DNA from: an uncultured Coriobacteriales bacterium
GTDB lineage: Bacteria > Actinomycetota > Coriobacteriia > Coriobacteriales > Eggerthellaceae
DNA: 8,710 nt
Direction: 5' to 3'
NCBI GenBank assembly: GCA_946892075.1
Contig: CAMPNZ010000054.1
Coordinates: 1 to 8,710, forward strand
The translations under genes were made by a program, and so were the position numbers. Within the stretch, counting starts at the first letter, position 1; the number at the start of each line of letters is the position of its first letter. Below, piece after piece: positions 1 through 6,195 of this stretch. The notes beneath the pieces were generated by a model. That model did not search any database. It was not told where the DNA came from and worked only from the letters and a program-made list of their open reading frames with translations.

Positions 1-59
1 AGTTTATGCCGTGCCGTTTGAACGTGTCCTATCGAAGCCAAACTGTTAAAGGAGTACCC

Positions 60-977
60 ATGAGTGATTTTGCTATCATGACCGATACGTGTAGTAATTT
101 ACCAGATGACGTGATAGATACCTTCGATCTTCAGATACTTCCTTTACGTTTTATGATTGATGGCGAAACGTATCAAAGCTATCTCAAAGGGCAAACAAGC
201 AATCTTAAGCGCTTCTACACAATGATGCGCGAAGGAAAAGTTATCACCACCACGCTTCCCTCGCTTGAATTTGCGAAAGACTTGTGCACCGAAATTCTTG
301 AAAGCGGCAAAGATTTGCTGTATATCGGCTTCTCCTCGGCGCTTTCGGGAACGTTTCAAGCTATTGCACTACTGCTTGACCAGCTAAAAGAAAGCTATCC
401 CGAGCGCACCATTTGCTATGTTGACTCGCTGTGCGCGTCAGGCGGCCAAGGCTTGTTAGTGCGCAGTGCGTGCGAATTGCGCGGTGAAGGCCGCGGCATC
501 GAGGAGGTTTGCACCTGGTGTGAACAGCACAAACGCAATGTCATTCACTGGTTTACGGTTGATGATTTGAAATACCTGGTGCGCGGTGGACGCGTAAGTC
601 GTACTGCAGGTTTCGCAGGTCAGATGCTTAATATCAAGCCGGTATTAAACGTAACTGACGCCGGAGCGCTGGCACCTCAAATTAAGGTGCGCGGGCGTAA
701 AAAGTCGATGCAAACGATGATTGACGAATTCAAAAAAACTGCTTGGCAACCTCTTGCTGAGCAGCGCGTTATTATAAGCCACGGCGATTGCGAAGAGGAT
801 GCGCAAAAGCTGGCAAGCATGCTCAGCGAGCAATGCGGTGTGCACGATTACGTAATTGCATACGTCGACCCGGTGATTGGCGCACATTCCGGCCCTGGTA
901 CGCTGACGTTGTTCTACTATGGCACGTCGCGCGCTTACCCTGCTTTGAACAACAATACAAACAACATGAATGAATAA
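60..977 (+). CDS. degV: DegV family fatty-acid-binding protein
   Basis: Encodes a 305-residue DegV/FakB-type protein. In characterised members these cytoplasmic proteins bind a fatty acid and present it to the kinase FakA for phosphorylation; the ligand here is inferred from the family only. The length and motifs match the family: N-terminal TDTCSNLP (residues 8-15), TTTLPS (63-68), SSALSGTFQ (92-100) in the lipid-contacting loop, DSLCASGGQG (122-131), the linker motif DDLKYLVRGGRVS (168-180), LNIKPVL (190-196) and the C-terminal GAHSGPGT (274-281). I chose ATG 60 because AAAGGAG at 48-54 precedes it by 5 bases and residue 4 begins the conserved first strand; an in-frame ATG at 6 would add 18 unconserved residues. 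The tail after residue 290 (ALNNNTNNMNE) is low-complexity and overlaps the 3' end of the convergent holA gene. It is the only plus-strand gene seen; no promoter is visible in the 59 bases upstream. Confidence 0.93.
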   Translation: MSDFAIMTDTCSNLPDDVIDTFDLQILPLRFMIDGETYQSYLKGQTSNLKRFYTMMREGKVITTTLPSLEFAKDLCTEILESGKDLLYIGFSSALSGTFQAIALLLDQLKESYPERTICYVDSLCASGGQGLLVRSACELRGEGRGIEEVCTWCEQHKRNVIHWFTVDDLKYLVRGGRVSRTAGFAGQMLNIKPVLNVTDAGALAPQIKVRGRKKSMQTMIDEFKKTAWQPLAEQRVIISHGDCEEDAQKLASMLSEQCGVHDYVIAYVDPVIGAHSGPGTLTLFYYGTSRAYPALNNNTNNMNE

Positions 978-1951
978 ACGGGGTTTTTGCCCGATTTCAT
1001 CACTTCATCAAGTTCGCACGAGCGCACATACAAATGCTCAAGCTCGGCCGTCGTGAAGTTTTGGGCAAAGCGCGGAAACGATCGGTATTGCCACGACGAT
1101 CCGCCAAACTGTTCGGTAAGCTGGGGCGTGCTGTGCGTGTTCGTGCAATGATGCAGGTAGAGTAACTTCTCAAGGTGCTCTTGTATGCGCTGTAGCAGGT
1201 TAAACACACTGTCGGGATGTGCGCTGATGTACGCAAGCGCGCGTGCGGTGTCGCGCTGCATAAGCGCATCGGTGCAAATCCACCAGCCGCTATCATCTGT
1301 CTGCGGAAGAAAAGGCGCTATATCTGCGACATCGCGGAATTGTTTTGCGGATGTGCTTAACGCAATGCGTGCAATTTCGCTATCGATATGTGCCGTGTCG
1401 GTGCCGCAGGCATCCATAATGGCGCTGCACACCGAGGCGCTGCAATCAAGGCCGTGCGCGTGTGTGCGCGTTGCAATCCAAGACGCAAGCTCTTTTTTGC
1501 TAAGCGCAGGGCAAGGCATAACGCGTTTTTTATCAAGCGCAAGCAGCGTTTTGCATAAACGCGACGCACTCATCATTGATGATGAAACAAGCAACAAAAC
1601 ACTACTGGGAGAAGCTTCTTTGCAATAATCGAGCAGCGCATCAACATCTGCTTTTTTGTACGCATCAACATTGTGACATTCTATCAGGCGCAACGAACTA
1701 AAAAGCGAAAAACTTGCACAGCATGCAAGCACATCTTTAACGGCTGTTTCGCTTGCATCAAAGCGTTCAATAGTTCGTGAGCTGGGCGTTTGCTGCTGTT
1801 CCGTATGTTGTTCCTTAAAATACGTGCGAAAGTAGTTGAGATAGAACGCTTGCTTGAAACGATCGGGACCCATAATTAAATACACGCCTGTTGGAGTTTG
1901 CGCGGGGTGCTGTGTTGTACCTGACAAAGAAGATGCTTGTGAAACAGTCAC
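935..1951 (-). CDS. holA: DNA polymerase III delta subunit (clamp loader)
   Basis: Encodes a 338-residue HolA. Delta opens the beta sliding clamp inside the clamp-loader complex that loads it onto primed DNA. The family signature is the N-terminal GVYLIMGPDRFKQAFYL (residues 22-38), the degenerate nucleotide-binding start of delta. It is followed by the FDASE region (64-68), a segment resembling the clamp-contact region around FSLFSSLRLIECHNV (81-95), the linker SKKELASWIATR (151-162), and a C-terminal helical collar domain ending near residue 335. The length is normal for the family. I chose GTG 1951 because AAGGAG at 1958-1963 lies 6 bases upstream. An in-frame ATG at 2089 would add 46 cysteine-rich residues unlike any delta subunit. 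It lies 238 bases downstream of comEC on the same strand, and the comEA-comEC-holA order is common in bacteria. Its last 13 codons and stop overlap the end of degV. Confidence 0.9.
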   Translation of the reverse strand: MTVSQASSLSGTTQHPAQTPTGVYLIMGPDRFKQAFYLNYFRTYFKEQHTEQQQTPSSRTIERFDASETAVKDVLACCASFSLFSSLRLIECHNVDAYKKADVDALLDYCKEASPSSVLLLVSSSMMSASRLCKTLLALDKKRVMPCPALSKKELASWIATRTHAHGLDCSASVCSAIMDACGTDTAHIDSEIARIALSTSAKQFRDVADIAPFLPQTDDSGWWICTDALMQRDTARALAYISAHPDSVFNLLQRIQEHLEKLLYLHHCTNTHSTPQLTEQFGGSSWQYRSFPRFAQNFTTAELEHLYVRSCELDEVMKSGKNPVYSFMLFVLLFKAG

Positions 1952-1975
1952 GCTGTACTCCTTACATGAAAACTC

Positions 1976-2013
1976 TAGCTTGCTGAACGTGGCGCCGCTC
2001 TGCAAGCAAGCTA
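1976..2013 (-). promoter_or_regulatory. Hairpin-forming inverted repeat in the holA leader
   Basis: A perfect 9-bp inverted repeat, TAGCTTGCT at 1976-1984 and AGCAAGCTA at 2005-2013, is separated by a 20-base loop. It ends 12 bases upstream of the holA Shine-Dalgarno. A further AGCAAGCT at 2018-2025 duplicates the distal arm, so two mutually exclusive pairings are possible in the transcript. Only the repeat structure is seen; any effect on holA translation or transcription is inference. Confidence 0.5.
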
Positions 2014-2047
2014 CGCGAGCAAGCTGTACCCGTTTCAGCGGCGTACC

Positions 2048-2062
2048 GTAACACCACGTTAC
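2048..2062. repeat. Dyad GTAAC-n5-GTTAC upstream of holA
   Basis: GTAAC at 2048-2052 and GTTAC at 2058-2062 form an inverted repeat with a 5-base spacer (ACCAC on the plus strand). It may be a small hairpin in the holA leader or a dimeric-regulator site. No other copy was noticed in the window, so a specific regulator is not proposed. Confidence 0.35.
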
Positions 2063-2084
2063 ACCAATTACGCATAGCTTGATG

Positions 2085-2114
2085 AGCATACAGCCTTATG
2101 GCGTGCTCGCGCAA
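2085..2114 (-). promoter_or_regulatory. Possible promoter for holA
   Basis: Read on the minus strand, TTGCGC (2109-2114) and TATGCT (2085-2090) are separated by 18 bases. This is a tolerable but weak match to a housekeeping promoter. It would start transcription about 125 bases before the holA start codon, so both hairpins between 1976 and 2062 would lie in the leader. The 238-base gap after comEC makes a separate promoter reasonable, but read-through from comEC cannot be excluded. Confidence 0.3.
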
Positions 2115-2189
2115 CGCGCTGCGCTGCTGTTTATGATAGCGTATTTAGGACGCATGCACACGAAATGCGTAGAAGCTCTACAGCGCTTC

Positions 2190-5012
2190 TTACGGTGGCG
2201 CGCATTCGATGCGCATGCCATCTTTCGTGAAGCCAACTGATAGCTCTTTCACGCGTTCCATATCATAGCTGGTGGTGGTGTTCTGAGGAGGAGAATTTTT
2301 GCTTGCGGAAGCTTCTAAGGACACGTGCCGTGGGCTTAGAACATACGCGCGCGCATGCAGCTCTCCTGCAGTAAACGGATCTTCGCACACACCAGGTGCA
2401 ACGCACGCAAGTTCCACATCATACATAGTTTGTTCAAGCAAAATGTCGGTAAGTTCTTCAAAGGAAAGAAACGGAGCGATCAAACTTACGTGCTTGCTCG
2501 GGTGTGCTGGCGCTGCAGCGGGCGCTTGGCTCGAAGTGCTCGATGACGTGCGCTTGGCATTCGTTTGTTCTGGCGGAAAGCTTGTATCGTGTGTTTGCGT
2601 TAACGGAGAAGCTTTTTCTGCGTCTGACAATAAGCGCAGCGTTAGCGCTAAACTATCACCGTTTCGATACGCTTCATGAACGCGATGTGGCCATACTGCA
2701 CGCAGTTCGGCGTTCCCGCACGTCAACGCATCGTTATAGCGCAGCTGTTGGTATGCTGCTCCCCTTGCGCTTACGTACGCTATCACATTTGAAAGCGTGC
2801 GCGTGCAGGCCAGCTGAGCAGGAACATCGCCAAGTGCGTCATTACGTGCGAAGCGCTCTTGTGCGAACGCAGAACAATCGCCAACCGCTTCATTGACCTG
2901 GCATTTCGTTTCGGGTGCGTCTACGAAGCTTGCCAGTGTTTGGTACGGAATAGCGTTATACAGCTCTATAAGTGCAGAGTAGTATGCGGGTTTGTCGTCT
3001 GCAAGCACCACGTAGTTCAGCGTTGTAATGTTTTTGCGCTTCAAAAAATCAATCAGCGGCGCCGCGTTTGACGTAAGGTTGATAAGCACGTGTGAGCTTT
3101 GCGACGTAAGCAAGTAACAGCATTGCTTGTCGTAGCTTAGTGCCGTTAAACGATACAGAGAAGGCTGTGCGCTGAATGCATAGAGAGCGCTTGCCCCGCA
3201 CAGAAAACAGCACGTCACAGCACCGATAATGCGAACGCGAAGTTTGGTGCGCTGGTGTGTTGGAGCGCGCGCAGCACGTTCGTCATGCTTCTTGCAATCT
3301 TTATGTTGTTGAAGTTCTGCACGATTTCCGTGCACGCATGCGCCACGCTTCTCATGAAGGCGCGCGCCAGGAAGCAGCACTCCTAATCGTTGCAGCCATT
3401 GCACTGAAAAAAACATGCCAAGCCGCTTGCACGCACCAAAACACCAAAAGCGCTTTGCGTGAGGGTTTGTTCTTGTATACCACACACTGTAAATAACACC
3501 TGATAAGAGGATACTTATTCCAAGCGCAACAGGAACTGAAATACTAACGTGAAGGTTTGCGAAGGGTGCTGCGTTCAGCACTTTGAGCATTGCTACCAGT
3601 ACAAACGCACATGCTTCAACAGCTGCAAACATGCCATCGGATACAAACGGAGCAAAACTTGCCACCAAAAGCGCTAATGAACCGCCGCTGCACAGGATAA
3701 TGAAAAAAGGAGCAGCAAGGATATTGGCGCATAAACTATACAGTGGTAGCGTTTCAAAAAACGCACATGAAAGCGCCTGCGTAGGAATAAGAGCCGCAAG
3801 TGACACGCTCAGGATGCTTGAGCTGTGTTTCAAAAACGGCACATAGCGTTTTAGTAGCCACTCAAAAAGGCGCGAAAACATTAGAATGCCGCCCGTTGCT
3901 AACGCAGAAAGTGCAAATGACAACGAAAGGGCGCAGGTGGCATCGCACGCAATAAACACAATGACGCAAATGCACAGTGCTTGAAGGGCGTTTGAACGGC
4001 GTTTTGCAAAATAGGCGCCCAGCGCTAAACAGCTCATTGCCGCCGCTCGCAGGGCTGAAATTGGAAATCCGGATATCAGCAAATACAAGCCCATGAAGCT
4101 TATCATAAGCGCACACAAAATACGCCTTGCAACGTGGAACTTTCCTAGCAAAGACGATACAACGCCGCACAGGAGGCTCATATGGGCACCCGATACCGCA
4201 ATAAGATGCGCCAGGCCTGCTTGTTTGAACACATCATAGGTGTCAAAACTTGCAAGGGAATCGCGAAAACCGCAGGTAATTGCTGCAATAAGTGAACTTT
4301 CTGGCGTTTGGCGTTGCACCAAGCAGGCTACTAAGTGCTCGCGCAACACAAAGAGAGGCGCCCAAAAGCCCCGATATTGCGGCGTATCAGCATGCGTTAC
4401 CGTAAGACGCGCTACCACATGCGACGCAGCAAAGCGCTGGTATTCATCGGGTTTCAACGCACGAAGCGTAGCTTTTACGTTCATGCTGCTTTGCGTAAGC
4501 ACCAACGCATCGGGTGCGGGCATATCGCACACGCACTTTAAGCCTGATGGCAACACAAGCGTGCCATCCTCGTTATACAGCGTTACTGTCGTGCGTGCTT
4601 TTGCGCCTTTCGTTTGAGCGTCTTTCTCAATGTGAATGGTGTAATTTCCCGTTGTGTTCCACGGGATATCTGCAAGCTGATGAAGCGAATTTGCGTACAG
4701 CGCAAGTGATGAAAGCGAAAACACGAAGGCAAGAATACTTCCAGCAATGAAAAAATACGCTGCTTTTGTGTGCGTAAGTACCAGGATGAGACTGCTTAGG
4801 GCAAGCACGCAGCTAAGAAGCACCACAGACGGGTTGCATACTACCTGCTTACACAGCTCATAAGTGCCAAGCTGCGCTATCTTTGAGAACGGCAGCGATA
4901 AGCCACACGACAGAATACACGCGCTGCACAACCACAAGCTTAACGCAGCCCAGAAAAAGGACGGCAGCGCGCTGCAAAGCGGTACGGGTGTGGTGCGTGG
5001 CGTGCTGTGCAT
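2190..5012 (-). CDS. comEC: ComEC/Rec2 DNA-uptake channel protein
   Basis: Encodes a 940-residue polytopic protein, the inner-membrane channel that brings single-stranded DNA into the cell during natural transformation. Three N-terminal membrane segments (about 17-40, 62-80, 85-108) precede a soluble DUF4131-like region (to about 215). The competence domain (about 235-512) carries the hallmark GLAHLIAVSGAHMSLL (266-281) and SGFPISALRAAAM (314-326), plus many hydrophobic helices. A basic, cysteine-containing linker (about 513-592) leads to a last membrane segment (594-614) and a C-terminal region placed like the metallo-beta-lactamase domain of long ComECs. That region keeps NGDSLALTLRL (784-794) but has VVLADDKPAYYSAL (668-681) where the metal-binding histidine motif should be. 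ATG 5012 is the first possible start; AAAGGA at 5025-5030 is 12 bases away, longer than ideal. It is 19 bases after comEA, clearly one operon. Confidence 0.93.
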   Translation of the reverse strand: MHSTPRTTPVPLCSALPSFFWAALSLWLCSACILSCGLSLPFSKIAQLGTYELCKQVVCNPSVVLLSCVLALSSLILVLTHTKAAYFFIAGSILAFVFSLSSLALYANSLHQLADIPWNTTGNYTIHIEKDAQTKGAKARTTVTLYNEDGTLVLPSGLKCVCDMPAPDALVLTQSSMNVKATLRALKPDEYQRFAASHVVARLTVTHADTPQYRGFWAPLFVLREHLVACLVQRQTPESSLIAAITCGFRDSLASFDTYDVFKQAGLAHLIAVSGAHMSLLCGVVSSLLGKFHVARRILCALMISFMGLYLLISGFPISALRAAAMSCLALGAYFAKRRSNALQALCICVIVFIACDATCALSLSFALSALATGGILMFSRLFEWLLKRYVPFLKHSSSILSVSLAALIPTQALSCAFFETLPLYSLCANILAAPFFIILCSGGSLALLVASFAPFVSDGMFAAVEACAFVLVAMLKVLNAAPFANLHVSISVPVALGISILLSGVIYSVWYTRTNPHAKRFWCFGACKRLGMFFSVQWLQRLGVLLPGARLHEKRGACVHGNRAELQQHKDCKKHDERAARAPTHQRTKLRVRIIGAVTCCFLCGASALYAFSAQPSLYRLTALSYDKQCCYLLTSQSSHVLINLTSNAAPLIDFLKRKNITTLNYVVLADDKPAYYSALIELYNAIPYQTLASFVDAPETKCQVNEAVGDCSAFAQERFARNDALGDVPAQLACTRTLSNVIAYVSARGAAYQQLRYNDALTCGNAELRAVWPHRVHEAYRNGDSLALTLRLLSDAEKASPLTQTHDTSFPPEQTNAKRTSSSTSSQAPAAAPAHPSKHVSLIAPFLSFEELTDILLEQTMYDVELACVAPGVCEDPFTAGELHARAYVLSPRHVSLEASASKNSPPQNTTTSYDMERVKELSVGFTKDGMRIECAPP

Positions 5013-5031
5013 TGCTATCAGTCATCCTTTG

Positions 5032-5901
5032 CTATAGGCAAATTATGTTTTCTAGGTGCGCATACATCTTCTCACCAATGCCGGCAATCATAAGAAGTTC
5101 CTCTTTCGAGTGAAACGAGCCACGCATGCTGCGATAGTCAAGGATGCGCTGAGCAAGGGATGCGCCTACACCTTTCAGCTGCATAAGTTCCTCTTTGCTT
5201 GCTGAGTTAAGATTAAGCGGATTATCAGCGCTTATATCAGCACTTTGCGAAGGAGCGCTGGATGTTTTTCGGCGTGATTGTACGCTTGAACTGCGGGAAC
5301 GGGTGCGAACGCCTTCGGCAGACGCGGTTTCTCCTGCACGCGGAATATATACGTGTTGTCCATCGCTTAGCTTTTGCGCTAAATTCACCCGATCGCGATC
5401 GGCCGCATCACTGAACCCTCCAGCTTGCGCAAGCGCATCATCAACCCGCGCAGGCGTTTTCAGCGTATACACTCCTGGGGCATTAACGGCACCGCTGACA
5501 TACACCGTAATGTCACGTTGTATAAACGTTGAGCCCTGAGCTGCACTAAAATTTTGATTGTTATGATTATTGCGGGAAGCGTTGGTATCGTTTGCGTCGG
5601 GAGAGCTTGAGCTGCGTGACGATCCATATTTCCCACTTGATTTGCTTGAATGTTTCTGACCTGCCTGTTTGCCATGCGCACTGTCCTGCGCATTGTCGTT
5701 TCCTGCTGGTTTTGAAAATGCCTTATCAGAAGCCGAATTGTGGTAGCTAATCGTTTTTTCGCTAAAGGGAGAATAGCCGCTGAACAGTACAAACTTACAA
5801 ACAAGCGCAAGGGAAATTAACAGAAATAGGCCTAATAGCGACATCAATTTTTTGTGATGCTGCAGGTAAGTCGCGCAGCGCTTTATACTTTCGTTATACA
5901 T
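5032..5901 (-). CDS. comEA: ComEA competence DNA receptor (SLBB plus helix-hairpin-helix)
   Basis: Encodes a 289-residue membrane-anchored DNA-binding protein that captures incoming double-stranded DNA at the cell surface and delivers it to ComEC. One membrane segment (about 20-41) follows a short basic N-terminus. A long Ser/Gly/Asn/Lys-rich linker (about 50-125) then probably spans the cell wall. Next come an SLBB (soluble-ligand-binding beta-grasp) domain (about 130-190; TVYVSGAVNAPGVYTL at 132-147, YIPRAGE at 185-191), a second Ser/Arg-rich linker (192-225), and a C-terminal double helix-hairpin-helix (LNLNSASKEELMQLKGVG at 229-246, GIGEKMYAHLENI at 275-287), which binds the DNA backbone. 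I chose ATG 5901 because AAGGAG at 5908-5913 precedes it by 6 bases; an ATG at 5949 would add 16 residues and run into the operator repeats. It heads the comEA-comEC operon behind a candidate response-regulator-controlled promoter. Confidence 0.93.
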   Translation of the reverse strand: MYNESIKRCATYLQHHKKLMSLLGLFLLISLALVCKFVLFSGYSPFSEKTISYHNSASDKAFSKPAGNDNAQDSAHGKQAGQKHSSKSSGKYGSSRSSSSPDANDTNASRNNHNNQNFSAAQGSTFIQRDITVYVSGAVNAPGVYTLKTPARVDDALAQAGGFSDAADRDRVNLAQKLSDGQHVYIPRAGETASAEGVRTRSRSSSVQSRRKTSSAPSQSADISADNPLNLNSASKEELMQLKGVGASLAQRILDYRSMRGSFHSKEELLMIAGIGEKMYAHLENIICL

Positions 5902-5925
5902 AGCTTGCTCCTTAATCACAAAGCA

Positions 5926-5959
5926 AGCATACTGAAGAAAATACGCCAAAAATACGCCA
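5926..5959 (-). promoter_or_regulatory. Candidate comEA promoter with proximal pho-box-like operator
   Basis: On the minus strand two identical cores TGGCGTA (5953-5959 and 5942-5948) are separated by TTTT, giving an 11-bp repeat period. The second core is followed after exactly 10 bases by TATGCT (5926-5931), a fair -10 hexamer. There is no recognisable -35; the repeat occupies that place. This is the layout of activated promoters bound by OmpR/PhoB-family response regulators. Transcription would start near 5919, leaving an 18-base leader that contains the comEA Shine-Dalgarno. The sequence pattern is directly seen; the regulator type is inferred from geometry. Confidence 0.55.
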
Positions 5960-5980
5960 TTTATATGATATTTTGCTGGT

Positions 5981-6023
5981 AAAAAACCTCTTACAAATAC
6001 GCTAAAAAGACGCTAAAAGAGGT
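5981..6023 (-). terminator. Possible intrinsic terminator downstream of thiI
   Basis: A 7-bp inverted repeat, AAGAGGT at 6017-6023 and ACCTCTT at 5986-5992, is followed in the minus-strand transcript by a run of T residues (complement of the A run at 5981-5986). The 24-base loop is long for a good terminator and holds the distal operator-like repeat. The dyad may therefore be part of the regulatory region instead. Either reading separates the thiI and comEA transcripts. Confidence 0.4.
5995..6015 (-). promoter_or_regulatory. Distal pho-box-like operator upstream of comEA
   Basis: This second copy of the 21-bp element matches the proximal element at 5939-5959 at 18 of 21 positions. Its two cores are TACGCTA (5998-6004) and GACGCTA (6009-6015) on the plus strand, again 4 bases apart, and the copy is offset 56 bp from the first. 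The three differences keep the same architecture. Paired sites of this kind suggest cooperative binding of one regulator; the factor is unknown. Confidence 0.5.
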
Positions 6024-6195
6024 GATAAAAAATAGCCAATTAGCTGTTAACAGAGGAGGAAAAAGTCGCTATACGGCGGCTAACAGAATATAGATAAAGC
6101 AACACCTGCTACAACGGCAAAGCGACATATCAAAACCGCACTACCACCCGACTCAAGGCTCCAACGGTGCACGGCTCCAACAGTGCAAAGCTATG
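6024..6195. other. Gene-free intergenic region between thiI and comEA
   Basis: With the operator region it makes up the 294-base gap between thiI and comEA. No open reading frame with a start and ribosome site, no tRNA and no convincing promoter was found. It holds a 10-bp palindrome CTGTTAACAG (6044-6053), a purine-rich AGAGGAGGA (6052-6060) with no start codon behind it, and short direct repeats next to the end of thiI. A small RNA cannot be excluded from sequence alone. Confidence 0.5.
6157..6188. repeat. Two-copy 16-bp tandem repeat next to the thiI stop
   Basis: GGCTCCAACGGTGCAC (6157-6172) is followed directly by GGCTCCAACAGTGCAA (6173-6188), identical at 14 of 16 positions. A degenerate third version, GCTACAACGGCAAAGC, lies at 6108-6123. 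The repeat lies just downstream of the thiI stop codon. It contains short complementary TGCAC/GTGCA arms but no T run, so it is not an evident terminator. Confidence 0.6.

Noticed and set aside
979..993. CGGG/CCCG hairpin after the degV stop as a terminator
   Set aside because: The stem is only 4 bp, the T run is in the loop rather than after the stem, and the site is inside the holA coding sequence.
1185..1628. 147-codon plus-strand frame opposite holA
   Set aside because: Antisense to a well-supported HolA and no independent coding evidence.
1952..2089. In-frame N-terminal extension of holA from an ATG at 2089 (46 extra residues)
   Set aside because: The extension is cysteine-rich and unlike delta subunits, while the GTG at 1951 has a well-spaced AAGGAG.
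2171..2190. AGAAGC/GCTTCT hairpin at the comEC stop codon as a terminator
   Set aside because: The 6-bp stem is not followed by a T run on the minus strand; a factor-dependent role cannot be judged.
2299..2896. Plus-strand open frames opposite the end of comEC (126 and 130 codons)
   Set aside because: No ribosome site or recognisable domain; their composition mirrors the antisense of a clearly real gene.
5902..5949. Upstream ATG start for comEA at 5949
   Set aside because: It lacks a ribosome site and overlaps the operator repeats and the proposed -10; ATG 5901 has an ideal AAGGAG.
6052..6060. Strong Shine-Dalgarno-like AGAGGAGGA on the plus strand, suggesting a small gene
   Set aside because: No ATG, GTG or TTG follows at a workable distance and there is no open frame.
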